The translations under genes and the position numbers were made by a program. From NCBI GenBank assembly GCA_025084515.1, contig JAJAGP010000567.1:36001-100000 (forward strand): a stretch of 64,000 nucleotides of DNA. The letters are read 5' to 3'. Under the pieces are notes generated by a model, which worked only from the letters and a program-made list of their open reading frames with translations, had not been told where the DNA came from and did no database searches. Shown in pieces: positions 36,482 through 49,600 of the stretch; the first letter of the stretch is position 1; every line of letters starts with the position of its first letter. The stretch is from Ancistrus triradiatus (lineage: Eukaryota > Chordata > Actinopteri > Siluriformes > Loricariidae).

Positions 36482-36799
36482 AAACAGAGATGGGGCTAAT
36501 GTGTGTTAAAGGAGTGATATGTGACTATGCACTCAGATCCACAATTATATGAAATTATATAATTTGATAAAGACGGCTAATCTGTGACAAATTAGCTTAA
36601 CATGACTAAAGTTCACTAGCTCACTAAACATAATTTAATAAATAAACTGAAATAATAAATAACGAAATAAGTAAAAAAAAACAAAGCCACATGTCATAAT
36701 TATTAGCAGTTACATATATCTACAAAGTGCAGTAACCACTAAAACTTACAAAAAGAATAAGCAGAATATAAATTGAACAGTACAGTGTGTATGTATGTA

Positions 36800-38639
36800 C
36801 ACAGTGGGGCAAAAAAGTATTTAGTCAGCCACTGATTGTGCACGTTCTCCTACTTAGAAAGATGAGAGAGGTCTGTAATTTTCATCATAGCTACACTTTA
36901 ACTATGAGAGACAAAATGAGAAAAGAAAAAATCCAGGAAATCACATTGTAGGACTTTTAAAGAATTTAGTTGTAAATCATGGGGGAAAATAAGTATTTGG
37001 TCACCCACAAACAAGAAAGATTTCTGGCTCTCACAGACATGTAACTTCTTCTTTAAGAAGCTCTTCTGTCCCCCACTCATTACCTGTATTAATGGCACCT
37101 GTTTGACCTGGTTATCTCTATAACAGACACCTGTCCACAGCCTCAAACAGTCAGACTCCAAACTCAACCATGGCCAAGACCAAAGAGCTGTTAAAGGACA
37201 CCAGGAAGAAAATTGTAGACCTGCAGCAGGCTGGGAAGAGTGAATCTACAATAGGCAAGCAGGTTGGTGTGAATAAATCAACTGTGGGAGGAATTGTAAG
37301 AAAATGTAAGACCTACAAGACCACTGATAATCTCCCTCGATCTGGGGCTCCACGCAAGATCTCATCCCGTGGGGTCGGGGCCGGGCAGATAGCTGCAGGC
37401 ATTGTAGCGCAAGGACTGTGGGGGGTCACTCACACAGCCCGAAATGCAAATCAAAAACAGCAACGAACGTTGGGGGGGCGGAAACGGCTTACGCCGTCAC
37501 CAGAAGCAAGCAAAAGGAGCAACGCGGAAATGGGGGCTGCTCGTGGATTGATTGACCTTAACAGGAAGCTGGGACCAAAGTAACAAAGGGCTACCATCAG
37601 TAACACACTAACGCCGAGAGGGACTGACTCATATTCCTGTCTATGTGCTAGGGCGTCTGTTCCCCTGCTTAACGGTCGTTACTATAGCAGCTCACATCTC
37701 CCTGCGTTCCGTCGTGCCGTCTGAAGTTTGGCAGAGAGCATATGCGATGTATCCAGACGAGGATTGGTAGCCTATATCATGGTGGTCCAGATGAAAACTA
37801 CATCCCATAGAATCTTTTGCGTACACTATTGCTCACCCTCTGTCGATTGGGTGTAGACAGAAGAACTCGCTTGAGCTTTGCGTGCTATTACCTACTGGTA
37901 TTAACTTGGATGACTTGGAACGTCCTTCATGTTGTGTGGCGGCTGTGTTCTCTCACTGAAGGCTCTATCCACAGGCTACCGTTTAGCTCGCACTCCGTGT
38001 TAGCCTTCGCTGAAGAAATGAATTCCGGGCGCATGTATGGTGCACATACATTCTCAGTTCACTTCATAGCACGTTCGGACAGAAAAGAGATGGAGAGAAT
38101 AGAGGAAAGATGAACGTGGCTGCTGGGTCCTTCCAGCATGACAATGATCCCAAACACACCGCTCAGGCAACGAAGGAGTGGCTCCGTAAAAAGCATTTCA
38201 AGGTCCTGGAGGAACCTAGCCAGTCTCCAGACCTCAGCCCCATAGAAAATGTGTGGAGGGAGTTGAAAGTCCGTGTTGCCCCAAAACATCACTGCTCTGG
38301 AGGAGATCTGCATGGAAGAATGGGCCAAAATACCAGCTACAGTGTGTGCCAACCTGATGAAGACTTACAGGAAACGTTTGACCTTTGTCATTGCCAACAA
38401 AGGTTATGTTACAAATTATTGAGTTGAACTTTTGTTACTGGCCAAATACTTATTTTCCACCATGATTTACAATTAAATTCTTTAAAAATCCTACAATGTG
38501 ATTTCCTGAATTTTTTTTCTCATTATGTCTCTCATAGTTGAAGTGTAGCTATGATGAATATTACAGACCTCTCTCATCTTTCTAAGTAGGAGAACTTGCA
38601 CAATCAGTGGCTGACTAAATACTTATTTGCTCCACTGTG
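36800..38639 (+). mobile_element. Tc1-like transposon, family B, copy 1, with aberrant middle
   Basis: Long inverted ends: cacagtggggcaaaaaagta tttagtcagcc at the left, mirrored by ggctgactaaatacttattt gctccactgtg at the right, inserted at TA. The transposase starts at 37170 (MAKTKELLKDTRKKIVDLQQ, then a VNKSTVGGIVRK helix-turn-helix). The C-terminal third from about 38105 is well preserved (FQHDNDPKHTAQATKEWL, PDLSPIENVWREL). Between 37370 and 38105 the sequence matches the family only in scattered islands, such as gtaacaaagggctaccatca. The frame is destroyed there and the element is inactive. Confidence 0.88.
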
Positions 38640-38675
38640 TGTGTGTGTATATATATATATATATACACACACACA
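38640..38675. repeat. (TG)n/(TA)n/(CA)n compound microsatellite
   Basis: Begins immediately at the right end of the Tc1 element. Confidence 0.85.
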
Positions 38676-38744
38676 GAAACATGAGAAAACATGATATCAT
38701 TTCACTGGCCTTAATTTTCAGAAAGCCTCTAAACTTTTATAAAA

Positions 38745-38945
38745 GATAAGAATTACTGTATTTTACAGTGAAGTACTGTACTAACAGTTTTCATATTGTT
38801 TTTTAATTAATATTGTTTTTGAAACTGAAGCACTATATGCCAAAATTGTCTAAACTACTCTGTGACTATGGTAATACTGGGTCAACGTCCATTTCCGTCA
38901 ACGTCCTGTTTTACAAAATATAATGCACACGTTAAGAGGCGCATA
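38745..38945. repeat. Dispersed repeat R2, copy 2
   Basis: Related along its length to 18170-18375 (aagataagaattact, tttcatattgttttttaatt, gactatggtaat, tacaaaatataatgcacacg). Confidence 0.6.
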
Positions 38946-39115
38946 AGTGTGTGTGTATATAAGACAAAATTAAATATATAACAGAAAAATGTCTGTTTAT
39001 CTCTCAATAGAGGGAGAGAAGCAAAACCATTGTCCATTGTAATGTTATATAGATTCCGTATGCTGAAGATACAAATTGAGCTGGAAAAACCCCATATTCC
39101 TTTAATGCTGTGTTA

Positions 39116-39116
<1 letters not shown>

Positions 39117-39154
<38 letters not shown>
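39117..39154. repeat. (TG)n microsatellite
   Basis: Perfect TG run. An AC run in the opposite sense lies at 39341-39381, about 190 bp away, so the two could pair as an inverted repeat. Confidence 0.9.
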
Positions 39155-39156
<2 letters not shown>

Positions 39157-39339
39157 GCTTTAAATTTGCACCGCTTTAGGCCACAGTTTTTCAGTGTCTT
39201 GTTAGTTCATCCCTGTCACCCCTCTCGCTCTCTGCTGGAGGGGAGGGGAGGAGAGGTCACCATAGCAACAATGCCGGGCCAACTTAACATCAAGTGTTAA
39301 CACAAAAACAAGTGTGTATGTACCGGGCAATGCTGTAGT

Positions 39340-39340
<1 letters not shown>

Positions 39341-39381
<41 letters not shown>
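39341..39381. repeat. (AC)n microsatellite
   Basis: Perfect AC run of about 40 bp. Confidence 0.9.
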
Positions 39382-39384
<3 letters not shown>

Positions 39385-39715
39385 GACCAACACAAAGAGC
39401 ACAGGTCAGTCCAAACAGAGTTGGAGCACTTTTACCTTAAAACATGAAGCATAAATTATTTGTTACCCCCAATGTTTCTCTGTCATCTGTTTGGTCGTCT
39501 CATTTATTCTGGTTTTCCTCGGCCTTCCATCCTCTCTCTCTCTTCATCTCCTCTCCCTCTCTCCCTCGTCCTTTTTTCTCTCTCTCTCTCCTCCCATGAA
39601 TCAATCCAATCAGGAAGAACTCAATCAGAGGGGCTCTCTTCTATCAATAGTCTAAAAAGGGTCAGGTAATGACGTTGCGTCGGAGTCAAAATGAAAAGGA
39701 GGAGTGGGGATCCTC

Positions 39716-39719
<4 letters not shown>

Positions 39720-39758
<39 letters not shown>
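39720..39758. repeat. (CT)n microsatellite
   Basis: Perfect CT run within a longer pyrimidine-rich tract (39530-39860). It generates the Ser/Leu-rich frames that cover it. Confidence 0.9.
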
Positions 39759-39762
<4 letters not shown>

Positions 39763-40237
39763 CGTGTGCCCTTAGGCTACAGAGTGGCACGTCCTCGCTG
39801 CATCTCTCCCTCCGCTCTGCTCTCTCTCCGGCCCTGTCACCTTCAATCGCTCCACACTAGCAGACACACAGCCTCGGGCCAGGAAAGACGTGAGAGTAGA
39901 GATAGAGAGAGAGAGGAAGTGGAGATAGCAGGATGTGGAGAAAGAAAGATGTCAGAGGTAAAGAGTAAAAGCAGAATAAAAACTTTTGGCATCCATTTGC
40001 ATGAATCAGCGTCAAATTGTGCGGTTTAATATACTGTGTGTGCTTGTTATGTTCTTTAATTATATTCTTGTTATCTAATTAGACAGTTTATATGTTTAAA
40101 CATCTCCCTGCCAACAAAAAAGGAACCTTTTAGGACAGACTTTATGACTTTCTCTCGAGTTAGTCTGCCTTCAAAACCAGGTCCAGTTATGTACAATAAT
40201 GAGGTCTAGTAGATCCTCAACGTAAAGACATATCTGT

Positions 40238-40437
40238 GATGGTACAGCGCTTTTTACAGTGTAGCACTGTCTCAAAGCAGCTGTACCATTTTCTATTGTC
40301 TTCTATTATCCAGGCCCAAGCCCATACTGAGCGAGAATGTGGCAACAGTGGCAAGGAAAAACTCCCTAAACGATATAAGGGAGAAACCGTAGGAGGACCA
40401 AGACTCAAAAAGGGGCCGAACCTCCATGGACAGCTTA
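40238..40437 (+). repeat. Dispersed repeat family R1, copy 3
   Basis: Carries gcgctttttacagtg, gcaacagtggcaaggaaaaa ctccctaa and aggaccaagactcaaaaa in the same order as 297-486. Confidence 0.75.
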
Positions 40438-40439
40438 GA

Positions 40440-42180
40440 TCATACATGCAAGTCATTTAATTAATAAGTTTATAGTAATAGTTTAAGTAAACAGAAGCTA
40501 AATAATAATTAGCAAAGAGAACATATTAAAAATACAATAATTAAAATAAAATACTAGTATGTAGACTAATAAATTACAGATAACGTAACATTATGAAAAG
40601 GATAATCAAATAGAGAATATAAAACTACGTATAAAACGTATAAAAAATATACGTTGGCATTCAGTCCAGTACACAGTCATTATAACCACAGCCCCTCTGT
40701 GTTCTGGTTGGTTGTCTTACAGAACGAATCATAGGTAATACAGTCCTCAAAAGATATTTCATCAAAAATAAAACTCCAACCTGCCCTCAATCGGCCGCTG
40801 GGCTGCTGCTGCAGTGATGGGGAGTTGGTCCAACATTTCCTCCCTACAATCAATTGTGTCTATAGAGCGCCAGATCTGAGGCACTGCACAGACTCAAACT
40901 CTGCATGATAGGCAGTGTCTCGTCACTGTGCCCCGATCTACCTTTGAGAGCAAATGTACATAATTTGTACCATGGTGAGTTCATGTACCAGCACATTACT
41001 CTTTCAAACTGTGGCTCTTGCCTGCAGGGGACAAGTAAAATACCTTTGTTCTAACTTCTCACTGAGGTGGAACACGTAGTTGCTTGTTACATGTCCCTCT
41101 GACGTCAGGGAGATATGAAGAAGTGACACACACAAAGTTGTCAGTTCTTGAAACTCATCTGGTTTGTTAACAGAACAGCAAAGCTATTACATAGTGCAAG
41201 AAAATCTAGAAAGTTCTGTGTGTGTTCTAAAAAAAGTGAAGTAAATACTGATTGAATAATGAACAATGGTCTGAGTCCTTGAAGAGAGAGACAAAGAAAT
41301 AAAAGAGGAACAGAAAGAATATTCTGTGTGGGTGTTATGTGGTATATGTGTTTTTGTTTTATGATTCTCAAAATGTTCTTATAGGAAGGTGACCTATTTA
41401 TCCTTTTTTATAAGACTGTGCCTATTCTAAGACGATACCAATTTATAAGAAATTAGAAAGCCCTAATTTTGGTTCATGGGTTCATTGGGAATTTGTTAAG
41501 GATTTGATGGCTTCAATTGAGAAAGATGGAGAAACCTCCTTAACGTCGGAAAATCGGAACCATAACTGGGATTTTCCAGAACACTAGTAGCTTTCTTGCT
41601 AAAAATGAAGTGTGCCTATTAGACGTTGAAAGTTGTTTATAAACTACTTAGTGAATTATTTATGTGATATCCAGGTTTTGTGAGCTTAAATCCATTCCAG
41701 ATTAGTGAATTAAACCGCAAAGTAACAGCTAGAATGCTAACGGAATGACTTCGCTTGTAACTATTCAGATCAGTAAAGTGTCTTACGTTTTACTCAGATA
41801 TCAGATTACTTAACAAAACACTATTTAAATGGTATAAACACTTATTATGAGTAAAATGCTTAATTCACATAAGCATCCGTTTAAGTCAACTCAATGCCCG
41901 TTAGCGAAGTTTGTGTTTTTTTAAATCAAGTGAGCACGGTAACTACCGACGTCTAATGTGGGTCCGTTTAATAAAAGAATCGAATTCTAAAAGAGTCGAT
42001 TCCCAATAATAATAAGAGGCAACTCCAAAGCCCTAGAGTCGATTCTAAAGAGCGAAACCGAATCCATAGCGATACATAGGAAAGCTGACGCAAACAAGGA
42101 GCAAGCAGAGACCCTGCTGTCCAGCCAGGTGACTAAACTAGAGACATGAATTTAACCTCTTCAATTTAGGAGGCTGTAAC
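40440..42180. other. pax10-rcn3 intergenic region, no gene
   Basis: AT-rich sequence without recognisable exons. At 41960-42060 there are gagtcgattc-type words like those at 950-1170. Confidence 0.4.
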
Positions 42181-42189
42181 CACTGCAGT

Positions 42190-43110
42190 CTCAGAAACCA
42201 ATTAACAAATGACAGACAGGTTACAATTAATATGGGTCTTCATTACATTGTGGACCATCTGGACCTGGACAGTACTGTGGTTTATGTCAGAAGCCGGTTT
42301 AATATGAACATCCCAGAACGACTGCATGACAAGCTCCTCCAAACTTCCTGACAGACAGGAGACAGTTTTTACGGACTGGACCCATACTGTCAGAGCCAGT
42401 TTCCATCAGCACTGGTGCACCACAGGGGTGCGTCCTTTTTACACCAATGACCCCTCAGTTAAACTAATCAAAGTTACTGATGACACAGCTGTAGAGGGTC
42501 TGATAAAGGACAACAATGGGTGTGCCTGCTATGTGGGACTAGCACGACTTGCAGCATGGTGTGTGGACCATAACCTGGAGCTAAACACTCAAAACTGTTG
42601 AGCTGTGTGTTGACTGGCCAGTCATGCCACAAACCTCTAGTTAACTCTGAGGAATTCTTTAATTTCTCCTCTAACGTGGAAGCAGAACATCATGTTTCGC
42701 CACAGAGGTGCAACAAAAGATGTTCTTTCAGAGGAAGGTTAGAGCTTAATATATCTCAACCAGCAATTGTTCAGATTTACAGAGCCATCACTGAGTCTCA
42801 TGTCCTACTTGGTTTAAATACTGCTACAGTCCATACTGCTAAGCTACTAAGCCCATCAACGTACTGTTCAGTAAAAAGTCTTAATAACAAAACCCATCTG
42901 GGAGACCACCTGTACCACTGGGCAGATGTTGCCAAACCATCTGCACCAAGACAGCCTGTCACAACATAAGAGCTTCTTTTCTTGTACCATCAGTCTCATC
43001 CACTAACATCAACCCCATCCAGGCCCAATACTTCATGTCATGTTCCTCTCTAATCTCACGTTTCTGACGTTTAGTTCTTACTAACTTACACAAATATTTG
43101 CGCATTAACA
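42190..43110 (+). mobile_element. Dead non-LTR retrotransposon (Rex1/L2-like), 3' part of RT
   Basis: Open fragments in several frames spell a fish LINE reverse transcriptase tail. KVTDDTAVEGLIKDNNG (near 42465-42515) stands for the degenerate YxDD catalytic region, followed by LAAWCVDHNLELNTQ (42550-42594) and SQPAIVQIYRAITESH (42757-42804). Stops and frame changes show it is long inactive. Family naming is by overall pattern; Rex1 or an L2 relative both fit. Confidence 0.7.
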
Positions 43111-43479
43111 GTTTCCCTGCAAACAAGAATGAACATGACATACCTGTTCAGTGCCAGGTGTCTTCTATTTATCTTTTTTTATTTGCACAATGGATCAAAC
43201 ATGGTGAGCATTTGTATACATAGGGGAAAAACAAGGAAATAAAACATAAAATAATAAACAAAATGGTGCATTGCAAATACCAAAAAGCCCAACGTGCTTG
43301 TACTAGGCACTTTCCCACTTGAATTTGACTTGTATTAGATACACGTTAGGTTTAAATAAAGCGAAGGAATAAGAAAAGGTGGTGTATCAAGAAGGTGGTG
43401 TTGAAGGTTTGAAGGAATTCAAAGTGGTACAAGTTCTCAGGTCGAGCAGCAAACTGTTCCAGGTACAAGGTCATATGGC

Positions 43480-43680
43480 ACACTCATACACACAGTCATG
43501 CACTAGGGGCACTTTAGAGACACCAATTAGCCTAAAGCATGGTTTTGGACTGTGGGAGGAAACCCACGCAAACATGAGGAGGACATGCATACTCCAGACA
43601 GAAAGGACCCGAAGCCAGGACCTTCTCGCTGTGAGGCAAAAGTGCTACACACCGAGCCACCGTGCCCCCCTCAGATACAA
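43480..43680. repeat. Dispersed repeat R3, copy 2 (LINE-tail type)
   Basis: Reads cactttagagacaccaatta, tgggaggaaacccacgcaaa, catgaggaggacatgcatac and ccaggaccttctcgctgtga in order; related to 31812-32018. Confidence 0.65.
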
Positions 43681-43689
43681 CTCAGGAAA

Positions 43690-43930
43690 AATGTAAATTT
43701 TCATAGTAAAACTATGACTTGCTTGACAGTTTTAATGCGAACTTTCACAGTTTGACCATGAAGTTCACAGTTATACTATGAATTTTTGATGGTAATTTGG
43801 CCACTTCATGGTTCTACTGTGAAATTTCATAGCACAACTGTAAACTTGGTGGACTATGAACTGATCATGAATTATTTCACGGCCACTTCATGGTTCTACT
43901 GTCAAATTTCCCAGTACATTTTTTTCTGGG
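43690..43930. repeat. Short internal repeat unit
   Basis: The string gccacttcatggttctactg occurs twice (about 43799 and 43882), with other related aactatga/tcacagtt words between. Probably a small decayed tandem duplication. Confidence 0.4.
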
Positions 43931-43980
43931 AAGGGTCCTCTGTAAGACTTTGTTGTCTTTGCAATACCTGTACATAAACT

Positions 43981-44175
43981 ACATTTACATTTATAGCATT
44001 TAGCAGACGCACTTATCCAGAGCGACTTACAATGGGTACAATTTTACAATCCAAGCAATTGTGGGTTAAGGGTCTTGCTCAAGGACCCAACAGTGGCAGC
44101 TTGGCAGAGTTGGGATTTGAACCCTGGACCTTCTGGTCCAGAGTCCAGAACCCTAACTGCTAGGCCATCACGCTG
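43981..44175 (-). repeat. tRNA-derived SINE
   Basis: Antisense copy with tail catttagcagacgcacttat, body aagcaattgtgggttaaggg and head gatttgaaccctgg, ccttctggtccagagtccag, gctaggccatcac. The head is almost identical to the copy at 9697. Confidence 0.88.
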
Positions 44176-44639
44176 CGTTAACTTGCGACAGTGTTGTTAA
44201 CCCATGGCACCAGTAACATCAAGAAAACATCTGTGCATCTTTGATCACATTGTATATTGGTGAATGAAGTTTTTTGATTATTTACATTGATGGTTCATGT
44301 TTCTTCTCATACTGTGCACATATTTCAGCCATCAGTCACTTGGCCACTGTCACCACACACAACTGGGTATGTAGTCTTATCCATTAGCATGTTTCCACTC
44401 CTCATAACCATGCTATTCTCCGTTGCAATAATGCCAAGCTGTCTGCTGTTTCCTTCAGAAATATTTCCTGTTATGGAAGACTAACATTATGGACACAAAT
44501 GTCTTAACAGGGGAGAGTAAACCACGGGTTTCACCTAACTCGTGAGGTAAATTTTACCTCACGTTTTTACCGCGTCACTGAGAGAAAGTTAAACACATAA
44601 GGAGTCAGAGTCGATTGCCAAATCGACTCAGAACAGTAC

Positions 44640-44933
44640 ATCTTTCGTGTTTGTTCGGAGAATGCGCGATCACGCCACATTCAAGCCGTTACAAAGCTGA
44701 GATGCGCGTTCGCGTGTCAACGTGGCGTTTCCGAGCCAGTCGAGATCACAATTTCCACTAGTCCCGCCCTCTTTGTCGCTCTGATTGGTCACCTGTGCCG
44801 TCAGTAGGCGAGTTCACGCACAGGCCCCGCCCCGTTGGGAGCGCGTTTAAAGAGGTAGAGTGCCAACGCGTCACGATTCTGCAGAGGAAAAAAACGCGCT
44901 TTCTACGAGAAAGTTACAAGCTCAGGACTTTTG
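44640..44933 (+). promoter_or_regulatory. rcn3: rcn3 CpG-rich promoter and non-coding exon 1
   Basis: CpG-dense block with an inverted CCAAT box (gattggtcac, about 44780) and a GC box (ggccccgccccg, about 44822). A TTTAAA word near 44846 could serve as a TATA-like element. A donor (cttttg then gtaagt) at 44934 ends a probable untranslated first exon. The next acceptor, at 46631-46633, lies 3 nt before the start codon. Confidence 0.65.
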
Positions 44934-46636
44934 GTAAGTTTGCTGGCCTAAAAACGCTTATTTTGCATAGAGATAAAAGAATAATTAATCATTTGTATGA
45001 TGTGTGTTTAGTTTAATCTAGTTTGCGTTAAACTTGAAATGGGCGTTAACTGTACAGCATCGTTAGAATAGCTTATTATATTGTGCATGATTAAAACTTA
45101 ATACTTCTGCGCATAACAATGATTAGACGTTTGGTTGGGTAAAAATGAAATGCATTTGCGTGTTTGTGAAGGTGATATAACATGCGATGATCAGAGAACA
45201 AGTTTATGAGAGTGCCAGGTTGTGATTTATAGTTCTACCAGTATACAGCCAGAATGCAATAATTAAACTACAAATATATTTAAAAAAACAAATGAAAAGG
45301 TCAAAGCCACGATGTGTGTCTCCAGGTATACTGGAATAATGCTCTACAGCCTGATATAGAAGCTTGGACTGCGGTGATCAGCTTGTTTTCTCGAAAGAAT
45401 GAGAGGAATTTGAATATGACGTTGGCAGAGAATACATGTAAAATATAATATTTCTTCACGTTTACATTTACCACCTACACTTTCAACCATTTCACTTAAA
45501 AAACATGTTAACTAAGTTCTGAGACCTTACTCTAGTGGGAACACGTCTGGAAAGGTGCCCAAACTTTTGCATGTAGGTGTTCCATATATAAACTTAGCTG
45601 AAATGTGTTCAGTTTAAGTTTATGCCGTGTAGATGTTGTGTTGCCGTCTTTGCCTTTAGATAATCAACATAATTTGAGCGCGACTGCCCAAACCTTTACA
45701 TAAAACTGTAGATAGAGTGATGAGTCAGCTGCTGGAAACAGCTGTTCCTGGGAGCCTGTGTTCAAATCCCTGGTCCAGGGTGAAACTCAGCCTGCATTCA
45801 GTTAAAAACAGTTTGAAACGTGTTTGTATGCTTCCCGTGGTTTCACTTCAAATCTTTTTTGGTGTGTATATGGCACCATACCATGTACCAAAGGTTCACA
45901 TGTCTAATATTATATTTATATACTGTTTAAAGTGTTTGTCCTCTCTCAAAACTTTACTAGATGTTTCTGTAGCAAGAATTTTGACTCAATGGCGGTTCTT
46001 GGTTCTTGCCCCCTTAAATTAGCAGTTAATACATGCAATGCACATTTAGGAAGAAAGTACCTGACCCCTCTAACATAGTCACTGGCCCGAGCCTGGCCCC
46101 TGACCTAAAGATTATCAAACAGCTTTAAACAGTAACAAATAAAAGTAAAACATTTTCACGTTATGTAATAATTTTCAGATTTAAAAACATTTAATTAAAA
46201 AGGTCTAACTACTTACCATGGCCATGGGTTCCTGGGATGCCGTGTCACTTCCTGAACTAAAATGCAGGGTTGTGTCTGAAATAAGGCTCCGCCTACAGAT
46301 GAAAATGGTGTTTATTTATTTATTTATTTTATTTTATTCAGAAATCAAAATCTTTTAAGTTCACTTTGATACAAGTAAAAAAACTGATTAAAAATATCAG
46401 TATTATTTTTCAAAGTCTAAGTCTTATACGTTTGGGTTTGGGAGCCACGTCCCAATAGAAACCCTACAAAATAATTTAATACATGTTTAGCTTATTATGC
46501 CTTTGGTTTTAGTTGATCAGAACATAATCACCATAAATAATTTAAAACTTTTTAACTGCTAGTTCTGTAGAACAGTCCATGTATCAGCGCTCTTATTGGT
46601 GATTCTACACTGCTTACCTCTCTCTCTCTGCAGGAA

Positions 46637-49600
46637 ATGCAGCTGCTCCTCCTCTCGCTCCTTTTAGGAGTCACCCTCGCTGTACCTCCTCAGGAAAAGC
46701 GTGTGCATCACCACCGGGACCTGAGTGACCATGCCCACGATGATGCCCACGGTTTCCAGTACGACCACGAAGCCTTCCTGGGCAAAGAGGAGGCTAAAAC
46801 ATTTGACCAACTGACCCCTGAGGAAAGCAAGGACCGGCTAGGGTATGGCTAAATATTAACAGTCAAAAAAGTTCTTATTTAGTTAAATTTGATCCTGTAC
46901 CTACAAGGTAACAGGAGGAATGGGAGAACCTGAAGTATGACTACAGAGTTTTGAGATGTTATGTAATGCAGCCATGGAAAGGGGCATTTAAGGAGGGTGA
47001 TGGCATAGCAATTAAGGTACTGGTCTATTTGCAAGAAGGTTGTGGATTCAAGTCTCGCCACAGCCAAGCTGCCACTGGGCGCTTCAGCAAGGTCCCGCAA
47101 TTCCGTGGCTTGTTCTTTGTATGTTCTATCTGCTGTATGTAAGTCACTCTGTATAAGGGCAGCTGGTAAATGATGTAAATAAGTGCTCTAGTGAGAGGGG
47201 CTTACTTGCTGGTCCTTAAAGAGATGGGATCAGAGCCAGCTGTCAATACTCTGATGAGCTGGAAACCCCTCAGACTCCACAACAATAGATGGCGATGGCA
47301 AAAAACTACAAAAAACACTAGTGGCTTGCAGGAGAGGCGTCCAAATATTTTCACACTCATGCTTTATGTTCGATTTTTACCCATTATGTTTTCAAATGTA
47401 TGCATAAATTGTGCAAAAGGTGCTTAAAGTGCCATGTAGCTACTTTGTTAAATTTACTCATTGTGCCCAGACTACAGTCTCCTGCGTAACTGTATATTAT
47501 TTGGGTTTGGATAAAAGTGTTAAGCTTCCAAGACTGAACTGCATCTTAAGACAAGTCTCTGTGGTTCAACTGCTGGAAACGGCGATCCCTAAGCAACCCA
47601 GGGCCATTATCAAACTTCCATGTGCCTGGTGAATTCCGGGATAGTCTGCAGATCCCCCTGCAGGGGGCAGGATAAGCAGGGGAAAACAGGATGATGTGAT
47701 TACCGTATAGTAGTAGTGTCTTTATCACCAAATGTGACTCAAATCCTGTGCTGAATGCCCCTTTTAGGAAGATCGTGGATCGCATCGACACGAATAAGGA
47801 TGGCTTCGTCAGCCATGCCGAGCTGCACCACTGGATCAAGCACAGACAGAGGAGGTACGTCGAGGAGAACGTGGACAAGAACTGGAAAGAATACGACGAG
47901 AACAAGGACGGCAAGATCGCCTGGATGGAGTACAAGAACACTACTTATGGAACATTCCTGGGTAAGCTTAAATATAGTGCTCTGTCAAGTCAGGGTTTGG
48001 GAATGTAACAAAACTAAATATTTTCTTCATTAGATGAAAAAAGAAAGATAATCATTAGAATTAAGAGCTTTATCCTTGTGACATCTCAGTGGGTCCAAAG
48101 TCAGTCCAAATAAGGTCAGTTCATTTCATTCAAATGCATTTTAAAAGCCTCCTGTAACAGAACAGTATTACAGAGACCTGGACCTAAAACCATAACGAAC
48201 TGCCTAAACATCATCAGGAAGAAAGCTAGGAAACAAGACAGCAAAAATGGGCGTGATCTACTATCCAAATGCTGTCCAAAACTCCAGCTGTCCGAATAAT
48301 ATGAGATATGAGAATAATATTTACATTTTTATTTACATTTTTACATAACTTAACAGAGGGTCAGGAGCTTGTAAAAGCCCCTGCTGCTTTGGATTTAGAG
48401 AAGCCAGTTGAAGTGGTTTAGGCATCTCACAAGGATCCCACGATTGGCTCCCCATGGAGCTGTTCCAGACACGTCCCTCTGGAATGAGACCCCAGAGCAA
48501 GCCCAGAACCTGCTGGAACCGTTCCAGGCACGTCCCGCTCAAAGGAGACGGACGCAGAACCTGCTGGAGTGTTTATATCTCACAGTGGGTTTGGGAACAT
48601 CTAGGAGTTCAGTGGAATCTGAATGTGACCCTCAGCACGAAAACCAGTTCAAAATCAGACTTGGCATTTAATTGGGCACTCCAACCGAAAAGCAGTTACA
48701 TTAAGACTTATGAAGCTGAACAGCTGAGGTTTAACTTCCTTGCTTGCCACGGTGTTAGCTTGGCTGAAGCTGGAGTTGAACTCAAAACGTTCTGATTAGT
48801 CGTTCAGAGCCTTAACCACTCAACCACTGCTGTTCCACCATGCTGTCCCCTCAGTACAGATGACCCAATACAAATCGGTGATAGGTCTGATACTCACCTG
48901 TGCCGACGTTACTCGTCTTTCTTCCAGAGGACGACTCCGAGCAGTTAGAAGACAGGGAAAGCTACCAGGCCATGTATAACCGAGACCAGAGACGATTCAA
49001 GGTAGCAGATAAAGACGGCGATGGAATTGCTACGAGAGAGGAGTTCACTGCTTTTCTCCACCCCGAAGAGTTCGACTACATGAGGAGCGTTGTCGTGCAG
49101 GTGAGACGGAGGTGAAGCAGCGATCAGATCGAACGTGATCAGAATTATTCCTAGTATTGAAGAGGAAAAATCCACTTTGGACAGCGGTTCATTATACTGC
49201 ACTACGAGGCGATTCTAAATCCCGGCTTAAAACTCATCAGCAGGGAGCACTGGAATCAACATTTTAACTTTGTGTTACTCAAAAAAGTAACCCATTACAA
49301 ATGATGAATTACTTCCTAGAAAAGGTAATCTCCTGTTACCAAATAGAAAGTACAAGGATAACAGCCAATAGTCCTTTAATGCTTTATTTAAGAAAAATGG
49401 AGCACTCTTGTTCAAATTCAAATTGCTGTCTGTATGGAGTTTTTTTCCTGAGGTAGTTTTGAGTTTTGGCACACTGAATCACTTTCTGAATCGCTTGGTT
49501 TGAACGATTCAAAGGAGTTTGAGTAGACCTGAACCTGATCTAATGGCGTCAGTAGATCATCGTTTTTGATTGAATAATCGATCAAACTTAATGAAATGGT

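Noticed and set aside
39117..39381. TG and AC runs as a functional inverted repeat
   Set aside because: Simple dinucleotide runs of opposite sense are common here and pair only trivially.
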